Position numbers and translations under genes: made by a program
Shown: positions 10,564 through 19,266 of the stretch, piece by piece
How the letters are laid out: each line of letters begins with the position of its first letter
Numbering within the stretch: the first letter of the stretch is position 1
Assembly (NCBI GenBank): GCA_016704655.1
Contig: JADIZR010000004.1
Span: forward strand, 1 to 64,000
Direction of reading: 5' to 3'
Source: Pseudomonadota bacterium
Lineage (GTDB): Bacteria > Pseudomonadota > Gammaproteobacteria > Steroidobacterales > Steroidobacteraceae
Length of the DNA stretch: 64,000 nucleotides
The notes under the pieces: model-generated
The model's input: only the letters and a program-made list of their open reading frames with translations
What the model was told of the DNA's origin: nothing
Database searches by the model: none

Positions 10564-11094
10564 ATGCGTTACTGGCTGCTGAAATCGGAACCCGACGTGT
10601 TCGGAATCGACGACCTCGCAGCCGCTCCACGGCGCACGACGGGGTGGGAAGGCGTGCGCAACTACCAGGCGCGGAACATGCTTCGGGACGATTTCCGGAA
10701 AGGTGACCGCGCTTTTTTTTATCACTCGAGCTGCGCGGTTCCAGGCGTCGCGGGCGTCGTGAAGGTCGTGCGCGAGGCCTACCCCGACCCGACGCAGTTC
10801 GATGCGACGAGCGAGTACTACGATGCCGGCAGCACGCACGCAGCGCCGCGCTGGTTCAGCGTCGACGTGCAACTCGAAAAACGAATTGAGCCTGTAATTA
10901 CGCTGCCGGAACTGCGCGAGCACGCAGCAGGCGCGTTGCGCGAGATGTTGATTCTGAAACGCGGCAATCGTCTTTCGGTGACGCCGCTCACTGCAGCAGA
11001 ATGGCATTGCATCGTCGCGTTGCGACCTGCCGTCGCGTCGTCGCTCGCGACGAAGTCGACCGCCAGTCTGAGAACGCGTTCAAAAAAATCGTGA
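10564..11094 (+). CDS. EVE domain-containing protein
   Basis: 176 residues. The EVE fold (related to PUA and YTH) binds modified bases in nucleic acids. Signature elements are MRYWLLKSEPDVFGIDDL at the N-terminus, GWEGVRNYQARNMLRD, GDRAFFYHSSCAVPGVAGV and a C-terminal MLILKRGNRLSVTPLTAAEW. The last 25 residues (Ala, Ser, Lys, Arg rich) extend past the domain. Starts 14 bases after ygfA. Bacterial EVE proteins often accompany folate, tRNA or restriction genes; function here is unknown. Confidence 0.88.
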   Translation: MRYWLLKSEPDVFGIDDLAAAPRRTTGWEGVRNYQARNMLRDDFRKGDRAFFYHSSCAVPGVAGVVKVVREAYPDPTQFDATSEYYDAGSTHAAPRWFSVDVQLEKRIEPVITLPELREHAAGALREMLILKRGNRLSVTPLTAAEWHCIVALRPAVASSLATKSTASLRTRSKKS

Positions 11095-11102
11095 CGTGAC
11101 TA

Positions 11103-11131
11103 TTGCATTTCTTTTTTTAATTCTGTAAATA
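11103..11131 (+). promoter_or_regulatory. Sigma70-type promoter of the lysine-rich peptide gene
   Basis: TTGCAT at 11103-11108 and TAAATA at 11126-11131 with 17-bp spacing, in an AT-rich patch (CTTTTTTTAATT) that stands out from the GC-rich surroundings. It begins 9 bases after the EVE gene stop and leads to the small gene at 11168. Confidence 0.55.
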
Positions 11132-11167
11132 CTCGGCCCGGGACTAACCCGACATGGAGAATTGATC

Positions 11168-11236
11168 ATGGCAGCTAAGGCAAAGAAGGCGACCAAGAAG
11201 AAGGCCACCAAGAAAAAGGCCGCGAAGAAGAAGTAA
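11168..11236 (+). CDS. 22-residue lysine/alanine-rich basic peptide
   Basis: Begins MAAKAKKATKKK and continues in the same pattern to KAAKKK; 22 residues, about 13 of them lysine. A clear ribosome site GGAGA at 11156-11160 lies 7 bases upstream of the ATG, a consensus-like promoter lies at 11103-11131, and a strong terminator at 11300-11330, so it looks like an independent transcription unit. Composition resembles the tails of bacterial histone H1-like proteins; nucleic-acid or acid-binding is an inference from charge. No globular part. Confidence 0.6.
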   Translation: MAAKAKKATKKKATKKKAAKKK

Positions 11237-11299
11237 GGTCGCTTAAAGATGAGGCGGCGCTCCTTCGAAAGATAGACGCCGCCGAATCCGAAACGACGA

Positions 11300-11330
11300 C
11301 TGTGCCCGCGAAAGCGGGCACAGTTGTTTG
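11300..11330 (+). terminator. Rho-independent terminator after the lysine-rich peptide gene
   Basis: Perfect 10-bp stem CTGTGCCCGC (11300-11309) and GCGGGCACAG (11314-11323) with a GAAA loop, followed by TTGTTT. A weaker hairpin (GGCGGCG with CGCCGCC, about 11251-11283) precedes it. Confidence 0.8.
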
Positions 11331-11354
11331 AGGGGTCGGGAAAGCAGGGCAACG

Positions 11355-12023
11355 ATGAGCCAGGACCAGCAGAAGCAGCGAGCCGCGGCCGCCGCGCTCG
11401 AATACATCCAGCCGGGAACCATCATCGGCGTAGGCACCGGTTCCACCGTGAACTTCTTCATCGACGCGCTGGCCGGCATGCCGAGCCGCATCGCCGGCGC
11501 GGTTTCCAGTTCCGAAGCCAGCTCACGCCGCCTCGCGGGCCACGGCATCCCGGTGCTCGACCTGAACTCGGTCGCAGGCCTCGAGGTCTACGTCGACGGC
11601 GCCGACGAGGCGACCCGCGGCATGCACCTGATCAAGGGTGGCGGCGCAGCTCTCACCCGCGAAAAGATCGTCGCGGCGGCGGCACGCACCTTCGTCTGCA
11701 TCGTGGACGAAGCGAAGCTGGTGGAGCGCCTGGGAAAGTTTCCCTTACCGGTCGAAGTCATCCCGATGGCGCGAGCCTACGTCGCGCGCGAACTGGCTCG
11801 ACTCGGCGGCCAGCCGGTCTGGCGCCAGGGCACGGTGACCGACAACGGCTGCGACATCCTCGACGTCCGCGGTCTCGACATCGTCGACCCGGTCGGCCTC
11901 GAGCGCGCGATCAACCAGATTCCCGGCGTAGTCACCAACGGCCTGTTCGCGCAGCGCGGCGCGGACGTGCTCGTGATCGGCACGGACGCCGGCGTGCAGA
12001 CCCTGCGGCCCAGTGGCCATTGA
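11355..12023 (+). CDS. rpiA: Ribose-5-phosphate isomerase A
   Basis: 222 residues. Interconverts ribose 5-phosphate and ribulose 5-phosphate in the non-oxidative pentose phosphate pathway. Conserved segments: GVGTGSTVNFFIDAL (phosphate loop), SSSEASSRRLAGHGIPV, VYVDGADEATRGMHLIKGGG with the catalytic Asp-Gly-Ala-Asp and Lys-Gly-Gly-Gly, DEAKLVERLGKFPLPVEVIP, TDNGCDILDVRG. ATG at 11355 starts MSQDQQKQRAAAAA. Its 3' end overlaps the glcD start by 11 bases. Confidence 0.95.
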   Translation: MSQDQQKQRAAAAALEYIQPGTIIGVGTGSTVNFFIDALAGMPSRIAGAVSSSEASSRRLAGHGIPVLDLNSVAGLEVYVDGADEATRGMHLIKGGGAALTREKIVAAAARTFVCIVDEAKLVERLGKFPLPVEVIPMARAYVARELARLGGQPVWRQGTVTDNGCDILDVRGLDIVDPVGLERAINQIPGVVTNGLFAQRGADVLVIGTDAGVQTLRPSGH

Positions 12024-13467
12024 CGCGGGACTGTTGCGCGAACTCGGCTCGGTGCTCGGACCAGGCCTGCTCTCCACGCCCGCAGCCTGTGTCGCCTATG
12101 AGTGCGACGCCCTCACCGCCCACCGTCACCCACCCGACCTGGTCGCGCTGCCGACGAGCGTCGAGCAGGTCCAGCAGATCGTCCGTATCTGTCGCCGGCA
12201 TTCGGTGCCAGTGGTCGCACGCGGCTCGGGCACCGGACTCTCGGGCGGCGCGCTGCCGGTCGCGGGCGGGCTGCTGCTGGTGCTGTCACGGCTCGACGAG
12301 ATCCTCGAAGTCGATCCGCGCCGCGGTCTCGCGCGCGTGCAGCCCGGCGTCACGAACCTCGCGGTGTCCGAGGCGGCTGCGCCTTTTGGCATGTATTACG
12401 CGCCGGATCCTTCCTCGCAGGTCGCGTGCTCGGTCGGCGGCAACGTCGCCGAGAATTCTGGCGGCGTGCACTGTCTCAAGTACGGGCTGACCGTGCACAA
12501 CGTGCTCGCCGTGAAACTCGTCACCATGGAGGGCGAACTGCTCACGCTCGGCAGCGAGACGGGTGAGGCACCGGGCCTCAACCTGCTGGGCGCCGTGATC
12601 GGCTCGGAAGGGTTGCTGGGCTTCGTGGTGGAAGTGACCGTGCGCTTGCTGCCGCTGCCCAGGCGCGTCGAACTGCTGCTGGCTGCATTTGACGACGTGG
12701 GCCGTTGCGCTGAGGCCGTCGGTCAGGTGATCGCCGCCGGCATCATCCCCGCCGGACTCGAAATGATGGATGCGCCCGCGATCAAGGCGGCCGAGGCGTT
12801 CGCACGGTGCGGCTATCCGCTGGACGCGCAGGCACTGTTGCTTTGCGAAGTCGATGGACTGCCCGCCGACGTCGACGACGATCTCGGCCGCGCCCGCACC
12901 CTGCTCGAAGCCGCCGGCGCGACCAGCGTGCGCGTCGCCAGGGACGCCGGCGAGCGCCAGCGCATGTGGTCAGGCCGCAAGTCGGCCTTTCCGGCGGTGG
13001 GTCGCCTGGCTCCCGACTACTACTGCATGGACGGCACGATCCCCCGCCGGCACCTGGCGGACGTGCTGGCGCAGATCGCGGCGCTGTCGACGACCTATCG
13101 CCTCGACGTGGCCAACGTCTTTCACGCGGGCGACGGCAACCTGCACCCGCTGATCCTGTTCGACGCCGGCAAGGACGGCGAACTGGAACGTGCCGAACGT
13201 TTCGGCGCCGACATCCTCGAAGCCTGCGTCGCAGCGGGCGGCACCGTGACGGGGGAGCACGGCGTCGGCGTCGAGAAGCTCGGGCCGATGTGTTCGCAGT
13301 TCGGTGCCGCCGAGCTCGCAACCTTCCACGCACTGAAGCTCGCCTTCGATCCTGCGGGCCTGCTCAATCCCGGCAAGGCCGTGCCCACTCTCGCCCGCTG
13401 CGCCGACTACGGTGCACTGCGGGTCCACGGTGGCCGGTTGCCGCACTCGCACTTGCCGCGGTTCTGA
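12013..13467 (+). CDS. glcD: Glycolate oxidase subunit GlcD (FAD-linked)
   Basis: 484 residues. FAD-binding type-4 (VAO-like) oxidase domain that oxidises glycolate to glyoxylate with GlcE and GlcF. Visible: the FAD pyrophosphate loop ARGSGTGLSGGALPV, DPSSQVACSVGGNVAENSGG, and C-terminal VTGEHGVGVEKL and FDPAGLLNPGK. The GTG at 12013 is chosen because it matches the family N-terminus and overlaps rpiA, implying coupling. Followed after 5 bases by glcE, then glcF, one operon. A D-lactate dehydrogenase role is an alternative, but the three-subunit arrangement favours glycolate oxidase. Confidence 0.9.
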   Translation: MAIDAGLLRELGSVLGPGLLSTPAACVAYECDALTAHRHPPDLVALPTSVEQVQQIVRICRRHSVPVVARGSGTGLSGGALPVAGGLLLVLSRLDEILEVDPRRGLARVQPGVTNLAVSEAAAPFGMYYAPDPSSQVACSVGGNVAENSGGVHCLKYGLTVHNVLAVKLVTMEGELLTLGSETGEAPGLNLLGAVIGSEGLLGFVVEVTVRLLPLPRRVELLLAAFDDVGRCAEAVGQVIAAGIIPAGLEMMDAPAIKAAEAFARCGYPLDAQALLLCEVDGLPADVDDDLGRARTLLEAAGATSVRVARDAGERQRMWSGRKSAFPAVGRLAPDYYCMDGTIPRRHLADVLAQIAALSTTYRLDVANVFHAGDGNLHPLILFDAGKDGELERAERFGADILEACVAAGGTVTGEHGVGVEKLGPMCSQFGAAELATFHALKLAFDPAGLLNPGKAVPTLARCADYGALRVHGGRLPHSHLPRF

Positions 13468-13472
13468 CGCAC

Positions 13473-14576
13473 ATGGCATTGATCGAGACACCTCCGGGGC
13501 AGGACCTCACGGACGCGCTGGTCGAACGCGTGCTTGCGGCAGCGAACGCAGGAACGCCGTTGCGAATCGTCGGCGGCGACACCAAGCGCTTCTATGGACG
13601 GCCGGTCGCGGGCGAGACCCTGGCACTGGCCGGTCATCACGGCGTCGTGCGGTACGATCCGGCCGAACTCGTGATCACCGCGCGCGGCGGCACGCTGCTC
13701 GCCGACGTCGAGGCGCTGCTGGCTCGACACGGGCAACGACTGCCTTTCGAACCACCTTCCTTCGGATCGCTGGCCACGCTCGGCGGCACGGTGGCCGCTG
13801 GACTCGCCGGTCCCGCGCGGGTCGCTCGGGGTCCGGTGCGCGATTGCGTGCTCGGCGCCCGGCTGCTGACCGGCGACGGTCGCGTGCTCAAGTTCGGCGG
13901 CGAGGTCATGAAAAACGTCGCCGGCTACGACGTCTCGCGCCTGCTCGCCGGGTCACTCGGCATCCTCGGCGTGCTGCTCGACGTGTCGCTCAAGGTGCTG
14001 CCGGTCGCCCGTGGTGCCCGGACACTGCGGCGGCACATCGCCGCACAAGGCGCGATCGACCTGCTCGGCGCGGCCGCTCAACGCGGCCTCCCGCTCACCG
14101 GTAGTTTCTGGAGCACAGGCGAACTGTACCTCCGCCTGGAAGGTTCCCCGTCGGGCCTGGATGAACTGGTGCCGACGATCGGCGGCGACCCGCTGGACGA
14201 TTCTGCAGCCGCCTCGCTCTGGCAGAGCGTGCGCGAACAGACCCACGCGTACTTCACCGCGGCGCACCCGCTCGGGCGACTCTCGCTGCCGGCGACGACG
14301 GCGGGCGCTGCGCTGGTCCGGGCCGATCGGATCGCGTTTGAATGGAACGGAGCGCAGGCCTGGGTCACCGGGGTCGAACGCGAAACGATCGACCTGATCA
14401 CTCGCGCCGCGGGCGGTCACGCCACCCTCTTCCGTCGCGACGATGCCGAAGATCGCGTGACCGGCGACGTCTTCGCGCCGCTGCCCACGCCGTTGCTTGA
14501 CCTGCATCGTGCGGTGAAGCGCGTATTCGATCCGGCCGGCATTCTGAACCCGGGCCGGATGTACGCGGACCTCTGA
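13473..14576 (+). CDS. glcE: Glycolate oxidase subunit GlcE
   Basis: 367 residues, a shorter FAD-binding paralogue of GlcD. Evidence: RIVGGDTKRFYGRPVAGETL near the N-terminus, PPSFGSLATLGGTVAAGLAG as the FAD loop, LKFGGEVMKNVAGYDVSRLL, and the C-terminal RVFDPAGILNPGRMYADL. Length and lack of the GlcD C-terminal metal His cluster match GlcE. ATG at 13473 lies 5 bases after the glcD stop; glcF starts 10 bases after its end. Confidence 0.9.
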   Translation: MALIETPPGQDLTDALVERVLAAANAGTPLRIVGGDTKRFYGRPVAGETLALAGHHGVVRYDPAELVITARGGTLLADVEALLARHGQRLPFEPPSFGSLATLGGTVAAGLAGPARVARGPVRDCVLGARLLTGDGRVLKFGGEVMKNVAGYDVSRLLAGSLGILGVLLDVSLKVLPVARGARTLRRHIAAQGAIDLLGAAAQRGLPLTGSFWSTGELYLRLEGSPSGLDELVPTIGGDPLDDSAAASLWQSVREQTHAYFTAAHPLGRLSLPATTAGAALVRADRIAFEWNGAQAWVTGVERETIDLITRAAGGHATLFRRDDAEDRVTGDVFAPLPTPLLDLHRAVKRVFDPAGILNPGRMYADL

Positions 14577-14586
14577 GACGGCCACG

Positions 14587-15867
14587 ATGCATTCCAAACC
14601 CGCCGACTCGCTCGCCGATTCGCCGCTCGCACAGGAAGCACGCGACCTCCTGCGCAGCTGCGTGCACTGCGGGTTCTGCCTGCCGGCCTGCCCGACGTAC
14701 CGCCTCACCGGCAGTGAACTCGACAGCCCGCGCGGTCGCATCTACCTGATCAAGGAGATGCTCGAACACGGCGGCGCGACCGCAACCGCTCGCACTCACC
14801 TCGACCGCTGCCTGACCTGCCGCGCCTGCGAGACCGCCTGCCCGTCGGGCGTGCAGTACGGCAGGCTGGCCGATCTCGGCCGCGAACTCATCGAGCGCCA
14901 GCCACCGTCGTCGCGTGATCCGGGCACACGGCTTATCCGCTTTGCACTCGCCACGGTCGCCACCCGGCGCGAACTGTTCACGCCCCTGGTCCGGATCGGC
15001 CAGGCGTTGCGCCCGGCGCTGCCCGGCGCACTCAAGACCACGGTGCCGGCGAAGCACGACGGCCGATCGACGACACGCGATGTCCTCGCCTGGCCCGAGG
15101 CGAGGCATACCCGTCGCATGGCCGTGCTCGAAGGCTGCGTGCAGCCGGGGCTCGCACCGCAGATCAATGCGGCGGCGGCTCGGGTACTGGACCATCTCGG
15201 AGTCTCGCTGGTCGCAGCGCGCGATGTCGGCTGCTGCGGCGCGATGGAGCACCACCTCGGGCGAACCGACGCGGCGCTGGACCGGGTGCGTTGCAACGTC
15301 ATGGCGAGCGAGCGGCTGCTGGATGGAGGTTGCGAGGCGATCGTCAGCACCGCCAGCGGCTGCGGCAGTTTCGCCAGGGACTACGGGCACGTGCTCCGTC
15401 ACGCCGACGCAGCGATCGCAGGCGCCGCAGCGCGGGTGGGCGCCGCGACACGCGACCTCTGCGAAGTCATCGACCCGGCGGCGCTCGAACACGCTGTCGC
15501 CGCCGCCCGCGAGGCCACGCGCGCGACGTACGAGCCGGTCCGTGTCGCCTGGCAGGCGCCCTGCTCGCTCCAGCATGGGCAGCGATCATCGACGGCGGGC
15601 AAGGTCGAAGCGCTGCTGCGTGCCGCCGGCTGCGTACTCGTGGCCACGCGTCACCCGACTCTCTGCTGTGGCTCGGCAGGCACGTACTCGATCCTGCAGC
15701 CGGAACTCGCGCGCGAACTGCGGACGCGCAAGCTCGACTCGCTGCTCGGCGACCAGCCGGCATTGATCGCAACTGCCAACATCGGCTGCCTCGAGCACCT
15801 GCGCCAGGCAAGCGCCGTGCCGGTTCGACACTGGATCGAGATCGTCGACTCGATCCTCTTTGCTTAA
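14587..15867 (+). CDS. glcF: Glycolate oxidase iron-sulfur subunit GlcF
   Basis: 426 residues. Carries two [4Fe-4S] ferredoxin motifs (CVHCGFCLPACP near residue 24 and CLTCRACETACP near residue 76) and two CCG domains (VGCCGAMEHH and LCCGSAGTYS) typical of GlcF and heterodisulfide reductase-like subunits. It passes electrons from the flavin subunits to the membrane quinone pool. Last gene of the glcDEF operon. No glcC regulator is nearby. Confidence 0.93.
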   Translation: MHSKPADSLADSPLAQEARDLLRSCVHCGFCLPACPTYRLTGSELDSPRGRIYLIKEMLEHGGATATARTHLDRCLTCRACETACPSGVQYGRLADLGRELIERQPPSSRDPGTRLIRFALATVATRRELFTPLVRIGQALRPALPGALKTTVPAKHDGRSTTRDVLAWPEARHTRRMAVLEGCVQPGLAPQINAAAARVLDHLGVSLVAARDVGCCGAMEHHLGRTDAALDRVRCNVMASERLLDGGCEAIVSTASGCGSFARDYGHVLRHADAAIAGAAARVGAATRDLCEVIDPAALEHAVAAAREATRATYEPVRVAWQAPCSLQHGQRSSTAGKVEALLRAAGCVLVATRHPTLCCGSAGTYSILQPELARELRTRKLDSLLGDQPALIATANIGCLEHLRQASAVPVRHWIEIVDSILFA

Positions 15868-16033
15868 AACGAATTCTCAGCGACGTAGAGCGCTCTTGCG
15901 ACGCGCAGTGGCGCACGCTGCGGGTTGCGCGCTGCGCGCGTCACAGCGCCGCAGGAACGCGCGTGCGGCAGATATCGAACAGTGGTTGCGCTCGATTGGC
16001 CATGGCGGCGGCGAATCGGCGCCTCGATCACAG

Positions 16034-16729
16034 TCAGCGCGTCGTCCTGCGCGCGATGACGACGTAGCGCGGAGTTCGCGTCGTCGGCAAAGTGTTCACC
16101 GTCGTCATGCGCTCCACGGCTTCAATGTGGAAGCCGCACGCCTCGAGCAGGTAGGGTGTCGTCGCCATCGACTGCGATGCGGCGAGTGGCAGCACATCGA
16201 CTTCTTCCTCCCAGCGACCGGCCCAGCCGTCGCGTCCGTAGAGCCCGTCGATGACGACGGCGACGCCCGCAGGCTTCAGCCAGCGATGCCAGTGCTGGAA
16301 CGCGAGCAGCGGATCGAAGAGCCCATTCACGACCTGCCGCGACACGATGGCATCGAACTGCGCCGCCTTGAATCGATCATGGTCCTGAGGTTCATCGCAG
16401 AACCCATTGATCGTTCTGACGTTTACGAGCTCCGGTTTCGCCTGCAGGATGGCGAGCATCGCGGCTGAGGGCTCGAGCGCGGTGAGTTCAATGCCGGGCA
16501 GGCGTCGCAGGATCGAGCACATCACGCCGGTACCGGCGCCGATGTCGAGAACGTTTGTGCCGGGCCCGAACTGCACGACTCGGCTCAAGTCAGCGAGGTA
16601 GGCGCTTTCTTCGTCGGCAGTCAGCCAGCCGAGCCCCTGCGTCCCGCCGTAGGCCCGGGCTTCGGCGGTGTCGTACTTGCCGACGCCGCGTCGCCGCGCG
16701 GCGGTCCGGCGTTCATGCCAGTTCATCAT
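16034..16729 (-). CDS. Class I SAM-dependent methyltransferase
   Basis: 231 residues. The SAM-binding motif I is VLDIGAGTGVMCSILRRLPG, motif II acidic residue in LTALEPSAAML, and later FDAIVSRQVVNGLFDP and HRWLKPAGVAVVIDGLYG as in small-molecule methyltransferases of the type-11 fold. The N-terminal YDTAEARAYGG precedes the fold. The substrate is unknown. First of a run of small minus-strand accessory genes. About 165 bases between glcF and this gene hold nothing recognisable. Confidence 0.75.
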   Translation of the reverse strand: MMNWHERRTAARRRGVGKYDTAEARAYGGTQGLGWLTADEESAYLADLSRVVQFGPGTNVLDIGAGTGVMCSILRRLPGIELTALEPSAAMLAILQAKPELVNVRTINGFCDEPQDHDRFKAAQFDAIVSRQVVNGLFDPLLAFQHWHRWLKPAGVAVVIDGLYGRDGWAGRWEEEVDVLPLAASQSMATTPYLLEACGFHIEAVERMTTVNTLPTTRTPRYVVIARRTTR

Positions 16730-16761
16730 GCAGCATGTTCATCGAATACGGCCCTCTGTCC

Positions 16762-17118
16762 TCAGCCGAGCTTGAAGTGTGGATTCTCGATGATGCCCAG
16801 CCGGTTGCCGAACGGATCCCGGACCGCCGCGACGCGGATGCCATCGCCCACGTCCTGCACGGCGTCCAGTACTTCGGCTCCGAGATCGAGCAAGCGTGCA
16901 TACGATTCGGCGGCGTTGGCAACGCCCCACAGCGCCTGCGGACCCTCGGTGCCGGGCGTGCCGTCGGGCACGAGACCCAGCTCGAACCCGCCCACGTTGA
17001 AGCCGACGTAGAACGGCTGGTCGAAGTACGGCGCCTGCCCGGTCACTTTCGTGTACCACGCCTTCGCCGCCGCCAGGTCGCCGACCGGGTAAATGGCGGT
17101 ACGCAGTCCTAGCAACAT
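16762..17118 (-). CDS. VOC-fold (glyoxalase/bleomycin-resistance-like) protein
   Basis: 118 residues with the paired beta-alpha-beta-beta-beta modules of the vicinal oxygen chelate fold: RTAIYPVGDLAAAKAWYTKV at the start, FYVGFNVGGFELGLVPDG in the middle and VRDPFGNRLGIIENPHF at the end, the last containing the usual metal-ligand Glu. A strong ribosome site AGGAGGT lies ahead of the ATG. Role (isomerase, dioxygenase or binding protein) unknown. Confidence 0.8.
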   Translation of the reverse strand: MLLGLRTAIYPVGDLAAAKAWYTKVTGQAPYFDQPFYVGFNVGGFELGLVPDGTPGTEGPQALWGVANAAESYARLLDLGAEVLDAVQDVGDGIRVAAVRDPFGNRLGIIENPHFKLG

Positions 17119-17176
17119 GATGACCTCCTGGCGTCAGCCTCTTACTCGCGGAGCATAGCGAAGAACCGTGGCGTCA

Positions 17177-17575
17177 TCAGTCGACGTCGCGTTCATGGTC
17201 GATGCCCGGCGCCAGGATCACCCAGCCGTGCTGCTGTGCTTCGTAAATCGAGATTCGGGGTGCCGGGAAATCCGGGTCGGCAAAGCCGCCAACCGGTATG
17301 CCGACAAATCCCGGCACGAGTTCCAGTTCGTAGTACACGGTGGATCCGCACTCGGGACAGAACGTGGAGGTGACCGTCTTGCCGGAATCTGCCGTGCGCA
17401 CATAGCGGTTCCCGCGCCCGGTCATCGTCACCGCATCGCGCGGAAACCGCGCCTGCACACCGAACGCACTGCCGGTGCGGCGCTGGCATGCGAGACAGTG
17501 GCAGACCGAGATGCGCACCGGCTCGCCCGTCGTCGTGACCTGCAGTTGTCCACAGCTGCAGCATGCCGCGCGCAC
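17177..17575 (-). CDS. GFA family (glutathione-dependent formaldehyde-activating-like) zinc protein
   Basis: 132 residues. Zinc ligands are in CCSCGQL, CHCLACQRRTGSAF and FCPECGSTVYY, the pattern of GFA/CENP-V domains. The start is GTG at 17575 (MRAACCSCG). Family members include glutathione S-(hydroxymethyl)transferase, but most, like this one, have no demonstrated substrate. It lies 59 bases upstream of the VOC gene on the same strand. Confidence 0.85.
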   Translation of the reverse strand: MRAACCSCGQLQVTTTGEPVRISVCHCLACQRRTGSAFGVQARFPRDAVTMTGRGNRYVRTADSGKTVTSTFCPECGSTVYYELELVPGFVGIPVGGFADPDFPAPRISIYEAQQHGWVILAPGIDHERDVD

Positions 17576-17719
17576 TCGTCAGGCCCTCTTGCGCGGCGAG
17601 TTCCTGACCTTGCTGTGCGCCAGCAACCGGAATTTCCGGTTGTGGATTTTCGATTTGCAGGCCCGGATGAGCATGACTGGCAAGGCCTCACATGGACTGT
17701 TGCCTGCAGTGTCGCAGGC

Positions 17720-18265
17720 TCACGCGTCGACCGAAAGCGCCAGCGCGTGCAGTTTCAGGACCGTCGCCCAGTTGCGGGTCGTAGCGGCCTGGCCGGCCTT
17801 GCCGAGCAGCGCCGCAGCGGCCTTGCTTTCGAGCAGGCCTGACGCACACAGCAGGTAGGCGCCATGACTGCCGAACGCGAACTGCTCGGGCGGAACCACG
17901 AGCGAGGCGAGCCTGCGCAGGCTCGCCAGCATCCCGGCGTCCTGCACGAACGCCACCAGCAGGCGGGAGTGATCCGCCTCGGTGAAGCGCAAGGGATTGC
18001 CGGCCACGATGGCGCTGAGTTCCGGCATGGATTTCACGACGATGGGAATGTCGAACCCGAATCGCGCCGCGAGCGCGCGGGCAATCGCTGCAGCGCAGCC
18101 CGAGGCCGACCGGGCCTTCGACCTGAATACTGCATTGCCGCTGTTCAACAACGTCGCGACGTCGGTGCAGTCGAGACCCGCGAGGACGGCGCGCAGGTCC
18201 GCCATGGGCACGCGCTTGGCCTTGCCTACATTCACACCACGCAGGAGGGCGACATAGACGGGCAT
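17720..18265 (-). CDS. DUF1697 family protein
   Basis: 181 residues. The N-terminal signature YVALLRGVNVGKAKRVPMAD and LNSGNAVFRSKA are diagnostic of DUF1697. Function unknown. The 144 bases downstream (17576-17719) contain a short palindrome CAACCGGAATTTCCGGTTG (about 17627-17645) and no convincing gene. Upstream intergenic space to the YaiO gene is 29 bases. Confidence 0.88.
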   Translation of the reverse strand: MPVYVALLRGVNVGKAKRVPMADLRAVLAGLDCTDVATLLNSGNAVFRSKARSASGCAAAIARALAARFGFDIPIVVKSMPELSAIVAGNPLRFTEADHSRLLVAFVQDAGMLASLRRLASLVVPPEQFAFGSHGAYLLCASGLLESKAAAALLGKAGQAATTRNWATVLKLHALALSVDA

Positions 18266-18294
18266 GGTGGTCGCACTATAGACACCACCGCGGA

Positions 18295-19266
18295 TCAGTG
18301 CCCGAACGGAATGATCACGTTGATGCTGGCGGAGCCGTACCAGTAGTTCGGCGAGTTCGCGAAGCCCGCCGCGTTGCTGTAGGCGGCGTTGACTGCGAGA
18401 CGCATGTCGCGCGACAGCGGCCCTGCGGCGCTGGCGTCAGCCACGCCCGTCGACTGCCAGGACCCGTCTTCCACGCGTTCCTGGCCGCCACCCGCCAGTC
18501 CGGCCAAGGTCCAGGCACTGACACGCCGGCGCAGCGAGAGCACGGCGTCCCAGGTGCGATAGCGATCCGGATTGAAATACGCGCCATCGACGTCGGCATC
18601 GCTGCTCGAATACTGTCGCCAACGCAGCTGGGCGGAGATCCCCTGGTCTGGCAGCAGGCTCCAGATCATTCGCGCGCGCAGCAGTGCGCGGGAATTGCCG
18701 TCCGTAAAGGGTTGCCAACCGGCCATCGCGACGCCCGTAAACCGGTGACCAAACTGTTGTTCGATGCTGGCGCCGGCAAGGCCGTAGGCGATGCCCTCCT
18801 CCAGCGCCTGGCGCGTGCCGACGAGGTCACCGGCCAGGATCAGCTCGACGCCGGTGGTCTGCCGCGGGCGATGGCTCCACGTGGCGTCACCCACGACCCG
18901 GGTGTGGCCGCTGACCTGCACCAGGCCGCCCTCGGCCCGAACGCCCTCGAGCGTGTCGCGTCGCTGATTGCGGTAGACGCCGATGATGGCAGGGGCGTCA
19001 GTGCTCCAGCCGCCGGTCGAATAATGTGTGTTCTGCAGCGCCACGCCCGCGTGCCGCAGTTCGGAAGCGTAATCGAACAGCGCGCCAGCGCGCACCTGCG
19101 CGGCGTTGAACCCGTCCGCATCGTCCGCGAAGCCGACCTGTGCCACCGCGGCGACGTGATCCGTCGACTCCGCGGCAGTGACAGCCTGCGGCGCGGACAG
19201 GGACAGCATGGCAAATGCGCCGAGCGCTGCGCAGGCACGGATCGAATGGACGAACGCACGCGCCAT
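18295..19266 (-). CDS. YaiO family outer-membrane beta-barrel protein
   Basis: 323 residues with a signal peptide (about 1-31, ALGAFAMLSLSAPQAVTA followed by AES). The remainder alternates as short beta strands (VVGDATWSHRPRQTTGVEL, RALLRARMIWSLLPDQG, AWTLAGLAGG) as in YaiO barrels, and ends YGSASINVIIPFGH. In E. coli yaiO neighbours the glycosyltransferase gene yaiP; here the start codon overlaps the stop of a PgaC-type glycosyltransferase (taATG), so the pair probably synthesises or exports a polysaccharide. The ATG at 19266 gives the signal peptide. Confidence 0.75.
   Translation of the reverse strand: MARAFVHSIRACAALGAFAMLSLSAPQAVTAAESTDHVAAVAQVGFADDADGFNAAQVRAGALFDYASELRHAGVALQNTHYSTGGWSTDAPAIIGVYRNQRRDTLEGVRAEGGLVQVSGHTRVVGDATWSHRPRQTTGVELILAGDLVGTRQALEEGIAYGLAGASIEQQFGHRFTGVAMAGWQPFTDGNSRALLRARMIWSLLPDQGISAQLRWRQYSSSDADVDGAYFNPDRYRTWDAVLSLRRRVSAWTLAGLAGGGQERVEDGSWQSTGVADASAAGPLSRDMRLAVNAAYSNAAGFANSPNYWYGSASINVIIPFGH

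Noticed and set aside
9922..11094. Apparent fusion of 5-formyl-THF cyclo-ligase with an EVE domain
   Set aside because: One missing C near 10480 removes the ygfA stop; correction gives two ordinary genes.
17579..17674. 31-codon basic peptide starting MLIRACKSKIHNRKFRLL
   Set aside because: No ribosome site or promoter, and it contains the palindrome upstream of the GFA gene; probably chance.
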